Below, in pieces: positions 7,391-14,978 of a stretch of DNA of 30,284 bases. Positions within the stretch are counted from its first letter, which is position 1. Every line of letters starts with the position of its first letter. This stretch comes from CAKRPJ01 sp934376955 (lineage in GTDB: Bacteria; Bacillota; Clostridia; Lachnospirales; Lachnospiraceae): the NCBI GenBank assembly GCA_934376955.1, contig CAKRPJ010000027.1:1-30284 (forward strand). Direction: 5' to 3'. Both the position numbers and the translations under genes were made by a program. The notes under the pieces are model-generated. The model saw only the letters and a list, made by a program, of their open reading frames with translations. It was not told the DNA's origin and made no database searches.

Positions 7391-8875
7391 ATGTCGGATT
7401 ATCGGAGATTGATTTCCTATATGTATGAATATGAAGGAAAAGAAAAAGGAAAGAATGTGGGGTTTGTAAAGCTGGAAACAAAAAATGGACAGTGCAGGCT
7501 GAACCTCAGCATAAAGAAGGTATATACGGGCGGAAATGCGGCCGGAGTTTATCTGCTGGGGAAAAGAGTGAAGGAAACATTTCTCGGAAATATATTTATC
7601 CGGGGTGGAAACGGAGACTTTCATGCCATCATAGACTCCAATAATGTGGAGGGAGGCGGGAACGACCTGAAGGATTATTATGGCCTGACCGTTCATGATG
7701 TGAAAAATTCATGGAGATCCTATACGACGATCTGGGAGGATGCTGCGTTCCCGGAAACAGAGAATGATCTTGCCGGACAGACTCAGGCATACGAGATCCT
7801 TCCGGGGGGCCGGAAACCGGATCCGCTTAAGGCGGCATCCCGCATAGTCATGGAGCTGGATCGGGAGTTGGAGCAGGAATGCACATTGCAGGCAGCCGCC
7901 CAGTCGATCGCACCGGAGTCGCCGCCACAAGCCCCGCCGCCCGGAATCGAAACAGCACCGGAGCGGGAACCAGCGGCTGTGACAGAACAGCCACCGCAGT
8001 CGGAAACCCCGCCGCCCGGAACCGAAGCAGCACCGGAGCAGCCGCCACAAGCCCCGCCGCCCGGAATCGAAACAGCACCGGAACGGGAACCAGCAGCTGT
8101 AACAGAACAGCTGCCACAAGCCGAGTCACCGTCCGGGCCGAATCAACCGCCGCAGTCGGAAACCACGCAACCGCCCGGAACCGAAACAGAACCGGAGCGG
8201 GAACCAGCGGTTGTAACAGAACAGCCGCCCCAAGCCGAGTCACCGTCCGGGCCGAATCAGCCGCCGCAGTCGGAAACCATGCCGCCGCCCGGAACCGAAA
8301 CAGAACCGGAGCGGGAACCAGCGGTTGTAACCGAGCAGCCGCCGCAGTCGGAAGCTGCGCCGCCGCCCGGGCCGAAACAGCCGCTGTCGGAAGCTGCGCC
8401 GCCTGCATCTGAGCAGCCGTCGCAGACCACCCAGCCCTATCCGTCACCGGAGCTGGAGGATCCGGAGGTGCTCCGTTATCTTCAGGACACCGAGGATATA
8501 GCGGCAAACCCGGAAAAGCTGTGGCAGGAGCTGCGGAGCTCCTATCCTAAGATCCAGCCGTTTGAGTACGAGAACGGATGTGAGATCCTGACGATCCGTC
8601 CGCAGGATATCGGACGCCTTCCGCGGGAAAGCTGGGTGTATGGGAATAACAGCTTTCTTCTTCACGGCTACTACAATTTCCGTTATATCATTTTGTTCCG
8701 TTTAGGGGACAAAAACGGACGTTTCCGATACATGATCGGCGTACCCGGTCATTATTACAGCAGTGAAAAATATATGGCGTCCATGTTTGGATTCCCCAAC
8801 TTTGTGCTATCAAAAAAGCAGCCGCCCAATGACGGCCGCTTCGGCTACTGGTATACAGATATAAAGCTGCGATAA
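7391..8875 (+). CDS. Unknown protein with proline-rich 40-residue repeats between two conserved-looking domains
   Basis: A 494-residue protein with no signal peptide or membrane span. Residues 1 to about 115 form an N-terminal domain (VGFVKLETKNGQCRLNLSIK, then a GGNAAGVYLLG motif). Residues about 178-340 are a low-complexity linker rich in Pro, Glu and Gln built of roughly 40-residue repeats. Residues about 385-494 form a second globular domain rich in aromatics (WVYGNNSFLLHGYYNF, YMIGVPGHYYSSEKYMASMFGFP, GYWYTD). The organisation resembles Lachnospiraceae proteins annotated with DUF6128; that assignment is from memory and unconfirmed. Function unknown. AGGAGG lies six bases before the ATG. 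Confidence 0.85.
   Translation: MSDYRRLISYMYEYEGKEKGKNVGFVKLETKNGQCRLNLSIKKVYTGGNAAGVYLLGKRVKETFLGNIFIRGGNGDFHAIIDSNNVEGGGNDLKDYYGLTVHDVKNSWRSYTTIWEDAAFPETENDLAGQTQAYEILPGGRKPDPLKAASRIVMELDRELEQECTLQAAAQSIAPESPPQAPPPGIETAPEREPAAVTEQPPQSETPPPGTEAAPEQPPQAPPPGIETAPEREPAAVTEQLPQAESPSGPNQPPQSETTQPPGTETEPEREPAVVTEQPPQAESPSGPNQPPQSETMPPPGTETEPEREPAVVTEQPPQSEAAPPPGPKQPLSEAAPPASEQPSQTTQPYPSPELEDPEVLRYLQDTEDIAANPEKLWQELRSSYPKIQPFEYENGCEILTIRPQDIGRLPRESWVYGNNSFLLHGYYNFRYIILFRLGDKNGRFRYMIGVPGHYYSSEKYMASMFGFPNFVLSKKQPPNDGRFGYWYTDIKLR
7922..8401 (+). repeat. In-frame tandem repeat of about 120 bp (40 codons)
   Basis: Within the preceding gene, the 23-residue block at residues 178-200 recurs exactly at 218-240; related blocks (ESPSGPNQPPQSET; GTETEPEREPAVVTEQ) recur with a 39-40 residue period up to about residue 337. 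Roughly four units are present. Near-identity at the nucleotide level suggests recent expansion or contraction by slippage or recombination. Confidence 0.9.
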
Positions 8876-8931
8876 TACTGCGGCAATAAAGCGGCAATAA
8901 AGCATCGGTAAAGCTGCGCTGATCGGTACGA

Positions 8932-9639
8932 TCATAAGACTGTATCGACATCAACGCCGCGGAGAGCAGCAAAGCCTACATAGGGCCGGACGATCTCCAG
9001 ATAGGCAGAAAGCTCATGAACAGAGCAGCTTGTGTATATGGGGTTTAAAACATTTCCGGAGTCTACATAATTCTGGAGGAAATATTTTGGAGCACCGGAA
9101 AGCCATTTGCCGATCTGTTCAAAGTCTTTTGCAGAGTGAAGCTCTTTTACGACCGTCGTGCGAAATTCGCAGGAGACAGAGGAATGGAGGAGGAAATCCA
9201 CACTTTCCTCAATGCGGTCAAGCTGAAGGGACGGTATTCCGGCCACCACCGGATACCGTTCCCTGCACGTCTTAATATCCATTGCAACGTAATCGATCAG
9301 TCCCTCCTTGCAGAGATTTTTCAAGACATCCGGTTTATAGCCGTTTGTATCCAACTTGATTTGATATCCCAGCGCCCGGACGCTCCGGATAAAGTCTGCC
9401 AGATCATCCTGCAAGGTCGGTTCGCCGCCGGTGATCGCGATCCCTTCAAGGATTCCCCGCCTTTTTTTCAGGAAAGCAAGGATCTCATCTTCGGAGAAGG
9501 CCGCAGGTGCGTCATTTCCGAGAAGGTCACTGTTGTGACAGAAGGGGCAGCGAAAGTTGCAGCCTCCGGTAAATATGGTGGCAGCTACATGTCCGGGAAA
9601 GTCAAGGAGTGTCGTTTTCTGTAATCCGCATATCTTCAT
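8932..9639 (-). CDS. NrdG-type anaerobic ribonucleotide reductase activating protein (radical SAM)
   Basis: A radical SAM protein of 235 residues from the chosen start. The cluster-binding motif is C27-x3-C31-x2-C34 (GCNFRCPFCHN), followed by AITGGEPTLQDDLADF (SAM-binding GGE) and KLDTNGYKP. The opening MKICGLQKTTLLDFPGHVAA matches the anaerobic ribonucleoside-triphosphate reductase activase type, which installs the glycyl radical on NrdD. No nrdD gene is in the window, so the partner must be elsewhere. I preferred the ATG at 9639 to one at 9651 because the family begins MKI-GLQK and the spacing to GGATGA is better; the 12-base difference is unproven. It converges on the gene ending at 8875, with no clear terminator in the 56-base gap. 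Confidence 0.88.
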   Translation of the reverse strand: MKICGLQKTTLLDFPGHVAATIFTGGCNFRCPFCHNSDLLGNDAPAAFSEDEILAFLKKRRGILEGIAITGGEPTLQDDLADFIRSVRALGYQIKLDTNGYKPDVLKNLCKEGLIDYVAMDIKTCRERYPVVAGIPSLQLDRIEESVDFLLHSSVSCEFRTTVVKELHSAKDFEQIGKWLSGAPKYFLQNYVDSGNVLNPIYTSCSVHELSAYLEIVRPYVGFAALRGVDVDTVL

Positions 9640-9683
9640 AATATATCTCATCCGTTTCTGATCAAAATTATCCGATACATCTC

Positions 9684-9712
9684 AGTATACCTTTTTCACA
9701 AAAAAATGTAAA
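9684..9712 (-). promoter_or_regulatory. Promoter of the NrdG-like gene
   Basis: On the minus strand TTTACA (9707-9712), 17-base spacer, TATACT (9684-9689), about 45 bases before the start codon. Confidence 0.7.
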
Positions 9713-9790
9713 GGACGCTGAAAAATAAGGAGATCTCCCAAAACTCTCAGAAAGCGGCCGTGGGGCTGTAAAAATATCAGTCGAAACAGC

Positions 9791-9820
9791 TTGACATGTC
9801 AGCCTCCGGCAAGGTAAGCT
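9791..9820 (+). promoter_or_regulatory. Promoter of the tadA operon
   Basis: TTGACA (9791-9796), 18-base spacer, TAAGCT (9815-9820), directly before tadA. The -35 is perfect, the -10 is weak. Confidence 0.45.
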
Positions 9821-9842
9821 ATTTTACAGAGGTAGAAGAAAA

Positions 9843-10352
9843 ATGAGAAAAATCATGACATCAGAGGAAAGATACATGCGTGAGGCAATGCGGCTTGCGA
9901 AAAAGGCGGCTGCATTAAATGAAGTTCCGATTGGCTGCGTGATCGTCCATGACGGAAAGATCATCGGCCGTGGATATAACCGCCGGACTATCGACAAAAA
10001 TGTGCTGGCACATGCCGAGATCATTGCGATAAAAAAAGCATGTCGGATCATCGGGGACTGGAGGCTGGAGGAGTGTACAATGTATGTGACGCTGGAGCCG
10101 TGTCCGATGTGTGCCGGTGCGATCGTTCAGGCACGCATCCCCAGAGTGGTCATCGGCTGTATGAATCCAAAGGCGGGCTGTGCCGGTTCTGTGCTCGATC
10201 TGTTCCATCAATCCGGTTTTAACCATCAGGTGGAAATCGAGCTGGGGCCGATGACGGAGGAATGTTCCCGGATGTTAAAGGAGTTTTTTAAAGCTCTGAG
10301 GGAGCAGGGGAAGAAGAATAAACAAACGGAAAAGGAGAGAGGGAAATGCTGA
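9843..10352 (+). CDS. tadA: tRNA-specific adenosine deaminase (A34 to inosine)
   Basis: Deaminates the wobble adenosine of tRNA-Arg(ACG). The deaminase zinc site is H57-A-E59 (HAEI) with P86-C87-P88-M89-C90 (EPCPMCAGA), and the segment MREAMRLAKKAAALNEVPIGCVIV is typical of TadA rather than of cytidine deaminases. 169 residues; the charged C-terminal tail (KKNKQTEKERGK) overlaps the next gene by 7 bases. In Bacillus subtilis tadA sits immediately before the SRP RNA gene and dnaX, the same order as here apart from insertions, which supports the assignment. Confidence 0.95.
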   Translation: MRKIMTSEERYMREAMRLAKKAAALNEVPIGCVIVHDGKIIGRGYNRRTIDKNVLAHAEIIAIKKACRIIGDWRLEECTMYVTLEPCPMCAGAIVQARIPRVVIGCMNPKAGCAGSVLDLFHQSGFNHQVEIELGPMTEECSRMLKEFFKALREQGKKNKQTEKERGKC

Positions 10353-11527
10353 TCATTAAAAATGGCACGCTGATCTCCATGGCAGGCATCTACAAGGAAA
10401 AATATGATGTTGCTGTGGATGGGGGAAAAATTGTAAAGGTCGAAAAAGAGATCAGTCCTCAGACAGGGGATACAGTGATCGATGCCGGAGGAAAGCTGGT
10501 AACACCGGGATTTATTGAACCGCACTGTCATCTGGGAGTGATCGATTCCGACGGACAGGATGGAAATGAGATGACCGGTCCGATCTATCCGGAGCTGCGG
10601 GCGATCGATGCGGTGGACTTTCATTCGGATCTGTTTGACCGGGCGCTGCATGCCGGCGTGACAACAGTTGCTGTTGGCCCGGGAAGCGGAAACGTGATGG
10701 GCGGAACATTTGTATACATGAAAACCTCAGGGGACACCTTAGCCGACAGGGTCATTGTCGAAGAAGGCGCCTTAAAAATGGCATTAGGTGAGAATCCGAA
10801 GGTTTCTTATGGTAAAAAGGGACAGGCTCCGTCTACAAGAATGGGTTCCGCTGCCTTGATGCGTCAGGCCTTTTATAAAGCAAAGGCCTACAGAGAAAAG
10901 TGGCTGGCTCATGAAGAAAGATTGAAAAATGGGGAAGAATCCACATTTTCCTATGACCTTGCCATGCACTCCCTGATGCGTGCATTCGACGGAATGCTGG
11001 TTAAGATCCATGCCCATCAGGCAAACGACATCCTGACGGCACTCCGTGTCGGAAAGGAATTTGGCCTGAATCTGAGCATCGAGCATTGCACAGAGGGCTG
11101 GAAGATGATCGATGACCTGAAGGAAGCCGGAGCTTACTATATTATCGGGCCGACTGTGGGCGGAAAAGGAAAGCTGGAGGTAAAGGACAAGCGTTACGAT
11201 GCCCCGGCGCTTCTTGAAAAAGCCGGAGTGGAATTTGCTTTGACAACAGATTCCCATGTAATTCCTATGGAAGGCTTCCTTCCGCAGGTCGCAGTCCTGA
11301 TGAAGCACGGCCTCACAGAGGAAACAGCATATAAGAGCGTGACTGTCAATGCAGCCCGTGCATTGCAGCTTGATAAGGAGATCGGTACGATCGAGGCGGG
11401 AAAAAACGCAGATATCGTAGTATGGGCAAGCGAGCCGTTTAAGGCCGGGGGAAGACCGGAGGTCATTCTTATCAACGGCAATGTAAGATACGAAGCAGAA
11501 AAGGGAGGTACCGGTCATGTTAATTAA
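10346..11527 (+). CDS. Amidohydrolase-superfamily metal-dependent hydrolase, catalytic residues intact
   Basis: A 393-residue amidohydrolase of the imidazolonepropionase-like type. Expected metal and catalytic residues are present: H60 and H62 in EPHCHLG, H222/H224 in KIHAHQ, H247 in IEHC, and D302 in TTDSH. The N-terminal beta-sandwich (MLIIKNGTLI, IDAGGKLVTPGFIEPH) and the C-terminal IGTIEAGKNADIVVW are standard. The substrate is unknown; cyclic amides or peptide-derived lactams are the usual range. It overlaps tadA by 7 bases and the following paralogue by 11 bases, so the three are probably translated in a coupled way. Shine-Dalgarno AGGAGAGAGG lies inside the end of tadA. Codon use (ATC- and GAG-rich) resembles the flanking housekeeping genes. 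Confidence 0.9.
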   Translation: MLIIKNGTLISMAGIYKEKYDVAVDGGKIVKVEKEISPQTGDTVIDAGGKLVTPGFIEPHCHLGVIDSDGQDGNEMTGPIYPELRAIDAVDFHSDLFDRALHAGVTTVAVGPGSGNVMGGTFVYMKTSGDTLADRVIVEEGALKMALGENPKVSYGKKGQAPSTRMGSAALMRQAFYKAKAYREKWLAHEERLKNGEESTFSYDLAMHSLMRAFDGMLVKIHAHQANDILTALRVGKEFGLNLSIEHCTEGWKMIDDLKEAGAYYIIGPTVGGKGKLEVKDKRYDAPALLEKAGVEFALTTDSHVIPMEGFLPQVAVLMKHGLTEETAYKSVTVNAARALQLDKEIGTIEAGKNADIVVWASEPFKAGGRPEVILINGNVRYEAEKGGTGHVN

Positions 11528-12644
11528 GAATTGCCTGCTGATCGATGGAGCAGATATTTTTGAAGAAAAAAAGGATATTCGCATCGAAGACGGAAAGATC
11601 GCCGAGGTTTCCGACTGTCTGGAGGCAGCTGCGGGAGAGGAGATCGTCGATGCAGGCGGAGCGCTTGTAACGCCGGGAATCGTTGAGGCAAGCTGCCAGC
11701 TTGGTGTAAACAGCCAAGTACATAGATTCGAGGAAAATGACTCTGAGGATGTAAGCCCGATCGCACCGGAGCTGCGTGCTTATGATGCCCTGAATTTTGA
11801 GGATGAGGGCTTTGAGATGGCACTTCGCGCCGGAGTGACCTCTGTTGTGGCAGGCCCGGGAAACGGAAATCTGATCGGCGGAAGCTGTACTGCAGTAAAA
11901 ACTGCCGGAGAAAGCAGAAAAGAGCGCATTATCATGCCGGAAGCCGCATACCGTTTTGTGTTAGCCAGCGGCCCGAGAAAGAAATTCGGCTCCAAGGGAA
12001 AAGCTCCCCAGACACGACTGGCATCCGCAGCCATGATCCGGAATATCCTTTTTAAAGCAAGAGAATATGCGAGAAAGGAAAAAGCAGGAGAGCATCAGGA
12101 ATTTAATCTGGAGCTGTCTGCTCTGGCAAGAGTATTTGACGGCATGCCGGTCCAGATGGTGGCAATGAAGTACAATGATATGGAAACAGCAGTCCGCATC
12201 GGCGAGGAATTCGGACTGAATTATGTATTGGTCGAGGCGTATGACGCACCGATCGTAATAAAGGATCTGGCGAGAAAGGATCTCCGCTTTGTGATCGGGC
12301 CGTTATACGGAACCGCATTTTCCGTAGAGGAAAAGGGGAGAGAGCTGGATCTTGGGGCTGTTCTGGAAAAGGAGGGCGTCCATGCGGCAATTTCTACCGG
12401 ACATCCACAGCTCAACCTTGAGATCCTGCAGACCCAGCTGATCCTGATGACAGATCGCGGCCTCAGCAGAAAAGAGGCGATCAAGGGCGTAACGGCATAT
12501 CCGGCACAGTATCTGGGGCTGTCTTCTGTCGGCACATTAGAGCCGGGAAAAGATGCGGATCTTGTGATCTGGGACGGAGATATCCTTCAGTATGACGGAG
12601 GCGTAAAGTCAGTATTTATCAATGGAAAATGCGTCCTGTCTTGA
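11517..12644 (+). CDS. Amidohydrolase paralogue lacking all metal ligands (probable pseudoenzyme)
   Basis: 375 residues, alignable along its whole length with the preceding protein (APELRAYDALNF against YPELRAIDAVDF; AGVTSVVAGPGNGNLIGG against AGVTTVAVGPGSGNVMGG; GTLEPGKDADLVIW against GTIEAGKNADIVVW). Every catalytic position has changed: the HxH pair is S59/Q61, KIHAH is QMVAM (213-217), IEHC is VEAY (239-242) and TTDSH is STGHP (293-297). The fold framework is retained and the frame is open, so this is not a decayed gene but a likely inactive partner or regulatory subunit of its neighbour. The start overlaps the previous gene by 11 bases with GGGAGG upstream, suggesting stoichiometric translation. 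The stop codon lies within the -35 box of the SRP RNA promoter. Confidence 0.9.
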   Translation: MLIKNCLLIDGADIFEEKKDIRIEDGKIAEVSDCLEAAAGEEIVDAGGALVTPGIVEASCQLGVNSQVHRFEENDSEDVSPIAPELRAYDALNFEDEGFEMALRAGVTSVVAGPGNGNLIGGSCTAVKTAGESRKERIIMPEAAYRFVLASGPRKKFGSKGKAPQTRLASAAMIRNILFKAREYARKEKAGEHQEFNLELSALARVFDGMPVQMVAMKYNDMETAVRIGEEFGLNYVLVEAYDAPIVIKDLARKDLRFVIGPLYGTAFSVEEKGRELDLGAVLEKEGVHAAISTGHPQLNLEILQTQLILMTDRGLSRKEAIKGVTAYPAQYLGLSSVGTLEPGKDADLVIWDGDILQYDGGVKSVFINGKCVLS

Positions 12645-12669
12645 CAAAATGATGGACAGCATGTATACT
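12641..12669 (+). promoter_or_regulatory. Promoter of the SRP RNA gene
   Basis: Perfect TTGACA (12641-12646), 17-base spacer, TATACT (12664-12669): one of the best promoters in the window, as expected for an abundant stable RNA. The TGA stop of the upstream amidohydrolase paralogue (12642-12644) lies inside the -35 hexamer. Confidence 0.9.
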
Positions 12670-12675
12670 AAACAA

Positions 12676-12943
12676 GTCCGCACAGCCGGGGAGTTAGCGG
12701 TGCCCTGTACCTGCAATCCGCTACAGCAGGGGTGATGTTCTGCCTAGGGTGTTTTCTCTGTGGAGCTGCCCCGGGTAAGCGGCGTTGAAGTCTTGGTCTT
12801 ACGCAATGGGACCCTCTGAACCGTGTCAGGGCAGGAATGCAGCAGCACTAAGGAGATGCTCTCATGTGCCGTGAGGTCGCCGAGGCCGAGCTGGCTGCCA
12901 GGGTAACGTCTATGGTGTGCATTCAAAGCAGAACGTGCGGATA
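12676..12943 (+). ncRNA. ffs: Signal recognition particle RNA, large Gram-positive type
   Basis: About 268 bases. The ends pair (TCCGCAC at 12677-12683 with GTGCGGA at 12935-12941). The 5' part has the Alu-domain elements (GTGCCCTGTACCTGCAATCC near 12700-12719, then CGCTACAGCAGGG). The S-domain apical hairpin is GTCAGG, then GCA-GGAA-TGC with the GGAA tetraloop at 12834-12837, then AGCAGCACTAAG, the Ffh-binding helix 8. The length and Alu domain match the scRNA of Bacillus and Clostridia rather than the short 4.5S RNA. The RNA partners Ffh in co-translational membrane targeting. Confidence 0.97.
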
Positions 12944-12951
12944 AAAAATAA

Positions 12952-12996
12952 AAAAGCCAAAGAGAGGGGAAAATTTTCTTACCCTTCTCTTTTCTT
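12952..12996 (+). repeat. Left flanking direct repeat (SRP RNA terminator copy)
   Basis: Forty-five bases starting AAAAGCC and ending TCTCTTTTCTT that recur at 21914-21959; 41 of 46 aligned columns agree, with four substitutions and one inserted A. The copy includes the complete SRP RNA terminator. The two copies bound the block of atypical codon use. Confidence 0.8.
12959..12996 (+). terminator. ffs: Terminator of the SRP RNA gene
   Basis: An 11-bp stem (12959-12969 with 12982-12992, one G-U pair) and a T-rich tail, 16 bases after the end of the SRP RNA. Confidence 0.85.
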
Positions 12997-13020
12997 ATTT
13001 GCAGTGGTAAGAGAAATACT

Positions 13021-13058
13021 AAAAACGGTGTTGGATGTCAAATCCAGCACCGTTTTTT
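13021..13058. terminator. Bidirectional terminator after the GntR gene
   Basis: AAAAACGGTGTTGGAT pairs with ATCCAGCACCGTTTTT (one G-U pair) around a five-base loop; T-runs follow on both strands. It ends the minus-strand regulator transcript and would also stop read-through from the SRP RNA side. Confidence 0.85.
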
Positions 13059-13075
13059 ATGGTTAATGAAACGAA

Positions 13076-13834
13076 TCAAAAGATCTGCTCTTTCATGAGT
13101 GAAAGCCTGTATACACGTCTGCCGGTTTCTTCATAATGCAGATCTAGAAGATCACAGGCTGCCTGGAGGTCATTGATTCGGATGGCATCCAGCAAGCATT
13201 GATGTGTTCGTATTGCAGCATCTCCGTCATGTGAGGTGCTGGGATCCATGTTGCTTGCTTCTGGGTGTTTGGCATTCTGAAGCGTTTCAGAATCTCGATT
13301 TAATTGTCCGAAGCGATTGGCATTTTGAACCGAGAGAAACATGGCACCATTCAGGGGGCTTAGCAGCTCCCACATTTTGGTCAGTCGATTGAGCTGGGCA
13401 GAACGAATGATCTGCTGATGGAAGGTCTCATCGGCATGAACAGCCTGCATAGTATTACCAGCAAGCATAGCTTTTTTGAATTCCTCAATGCTGGCTTCCA
13501 TTATCAGGAGACTATAATCACTAAGTCGACAGTTGCTTTTTTGAATTGCCAGCTTTTCGAGGCTGCCGCGTAAAAAGAAGACTTCATACGCATCCTGTGG
13601 AGAAAGCAGTACGACTGTACATCCTTTGTTAGGACAGTAATCGACCAAACCTTCGACGGCAAGCTGTCGCAGTGCTTCGCGCACAGGCCCTCGGCTGAGT
13701 CCAAATTTTTGGGCAATTTCAGTTTCTACCAGTTTTTCCTGAGGTTGAAGGGTTCCGTTAATAATCTGCTCACGCAGAGATTCAAGAACAATTTCTGATG
13801 TAGTAGTATTTGAGTCTTTTCGTTGTTTCCGCAT
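13076..13834 (-). CDS. GntR-family transcriptional regulator with FCD ligand domain
   Basis: A 252-residue regulator. Residues about 10-80 form the winged helix (VLESLREQIINGTLQPQEKL; LSRGPVREALRQLAVEGLV; the wing NKGCTVV). Residues about 90-245 form the all-helical FCD domain; its usual metal-binding residues can be matched to D and H in HADETFHQQII, H in IRTHQCLLDAI and H in DLHYEET. FCD members bind small carboxylates or amino-acid-like metabolites. The gene starts two bases after the stop of the aminotransferase-like gene, so the two form one minus-strand unit divergent from the transporter operon. It is the natural candidate for binding the TTGTTRACAA palindromes at 15160-15385 (inference). 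Confidence 0.93.
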   Translation of the reverse strand: MRKQRKDSNTTTSEIVLESLREQIINGTLQPQEKLVETEIAQKFGLSRGPVREALRQLAVEGLVDYCPNKGCTVVLLSPQDAYEVFFLRGSLEKLAIQKSNCRLSDYSLLIMEASIEEFKKAMLAGNTMQAVHADETFHQQIIRSAQLNRLTKMWELLSPLNGAMFLSVQNANRFGQLNRDSETLQNAKHPEASNMDPSTSHDGDAAIRTHQCLLDAIRINDLQAACDLLDLHYEETGRRVYRLSLMKEQIF

Positions 13835-13836
13835 AT

Positions 13837-14874
13837 TTATCTCGTAAAATTTTCAGAATAATCCCTTAAGATCTGTGCGACATACTGCATATCAGAAGGT
13901 GAAAAACGCTGATCGCAGGGAAGGGATATAATGTGGTCATAAATGTATTGTACTGATGATTCTGGTAGTGGATGAACCAGTGGGCCCATTGGCCAGTACA
14001 CAGTCGAGAGAATCTGGTGATCTGTCAGGTGTTGCTGAAATTCGCTGCGTTTTTCGGCATACAGGCAGAAATGGCTTGGAACAGCAGCCTCCGGAAGCTC
14101 GGGAAAGACTGGCTGCACACCATGAAGCGGTGCTGTAAGGGCCTTTAAAAGTGCAGCATAGTTTTCACGCCTTGCCTTGCAAATGGAATCGAAGTCAGCA
14201 TGGCGTAGGAGATATTCTGAATTATCATCACTGGCAAAACTGTCAAACATCTGACGAAGTCGAAGTTCTCCCTCCCAGAAAATATCTCTGTTTTCTGTCT
14301 CGATTGATTCCTTGCGCTGCTTAAGATGTGTTGATTCTACCGGCAGAAGCGGTGCTTCAAAGGTTCCGTTTCGTTTAACTGCGAATCCCCCGCAGGCAAC
14401 TCCCATCCATTTTCGGAAGCTTCCGGCAAAATAATCACAGAGAGGATCAATACCGTCAGCTGAAAGCATGGAATGAGTTACATCTTCAAAAATTACAACT
14501 CCTTTTTCTTTGCAGGCTTTAACAAAGCTGTGATCATAGTTGCAGAGGCCATAGTAACCGCAAAGAGATAAAACACTGATTTCATCGATAACCGAAGTAT
14601 CGAAAATGCTGTGCAAATCCTTGTCCAGCTCATAAAATTTCAGCTGATATCCGGCTTTCTCAAAAGGAGCAAGGACCGTTTCACAGGTATACATAGGCAC
14701 ATACGCAACTTTACGCGTATCGTATCGTGCAATATCCTGTAAACAATAATAGATACCGCATCGTCCGGACATGGTAAATACCAGATCATCATTAGGTGAG
14801 CAGATACGTGAAAAATATCCGTTTTCGATAGGTGTGCTGGGTTCGTAGTGGAACATACCACCAATTTTTCGCAT
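13837..14874 (-). CDS. DegT/DnrJ-like PLP-dependent aminotransferase-family protein
   Basis: 345 residues, fold-type I PLP enzyme. Supporting features are FTMSGRCGIYYCLQDI at 33-48, VAYVPMYTCETVLAPFEKAG (substrate/PLP loop), the FEDVTH segment with D131 that would contact the pyridine nitrogen, and GSFRKWMG with K155 as the probable Schiff-base lysine. The end ISLPCDQRFSPSDMQYVAQIL is typical of the DegT family. It is shorter than most members (about 370-400) and diverged, so the reaction (amino-sugar transamination or other) is not predictable. First gene of the unit with the GntR regulator. AAGGAGGA lies nine bases before the ATG. Codon use is that of the island. Confidence 0.8.
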   Translation of the reverse strand: MRKIGGMFHYEPSTPIENGYFSRICSPNDDLVFTMSGRCGIYYCLQDIARYDTRKVAYVPMYTCETVLAPFEKAGYQLKFYELDKDLHSIFDTSVIDEISVLSLCGYYGLCNYDHSFVKACKEKGVVIFEDVTHSMLSADGIDPLCDYFAGSFRKWMGVACGGFAVKRNGTFEAPLLPVESTHLKQRKESIETENRDIFWEGELRLRQMFDSFASDDNSEYLLRHADFDSICKARRENYAALLKALTAPLHGVQPVFPELPEAAVPSHFCLYAEKRSEFQQHLTDHQILSTVYWPMGPLVHPLPESSVQYIYDHIISLPCDQRFSPSDMQYVAQILRDYSENFTR

Positions 14875-14941
14875 ATTTCATTTCCTCCTTACCAGTAGAA
14901 TAGGGTTACACAGATGTTTTTTGTCCGTTAGCTAAAAACTC

Positions 14942-14971
14942 ATTATAACGACGTCGGAGTCAAAAGGTCTA
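14942..14971 (-). promoter_or_regulatory. Promoter of the aminotransferase-GntR unit
   Basis: On the minus strand a perfect TATAAT (14942-14947) with a weak -35 TAGACC (14966-14971) at 18 bases; TTGACT occurs nearer but at unsuitable spacing. The weak -35 fits a low-level or activated regulator promoter. Confidence 0.5.
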
Positions 14972-14978
14972 AACCCAC

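Noticed and set aside
7848..8507. Long open frames on both strands across the proline-rich repeat
   Set aside because: They are low-complexity shadows of the GC-rich tandem repeat in the gene at 7391-8875 and have no ribosome sites.
8876..8931. Terminator between the convergent genes
   Set aside because: Only short direct repeats (GCGGCAATAAA) and a 5-bp hairpin (GATCG/CGATC); no stable stem with a T-run.
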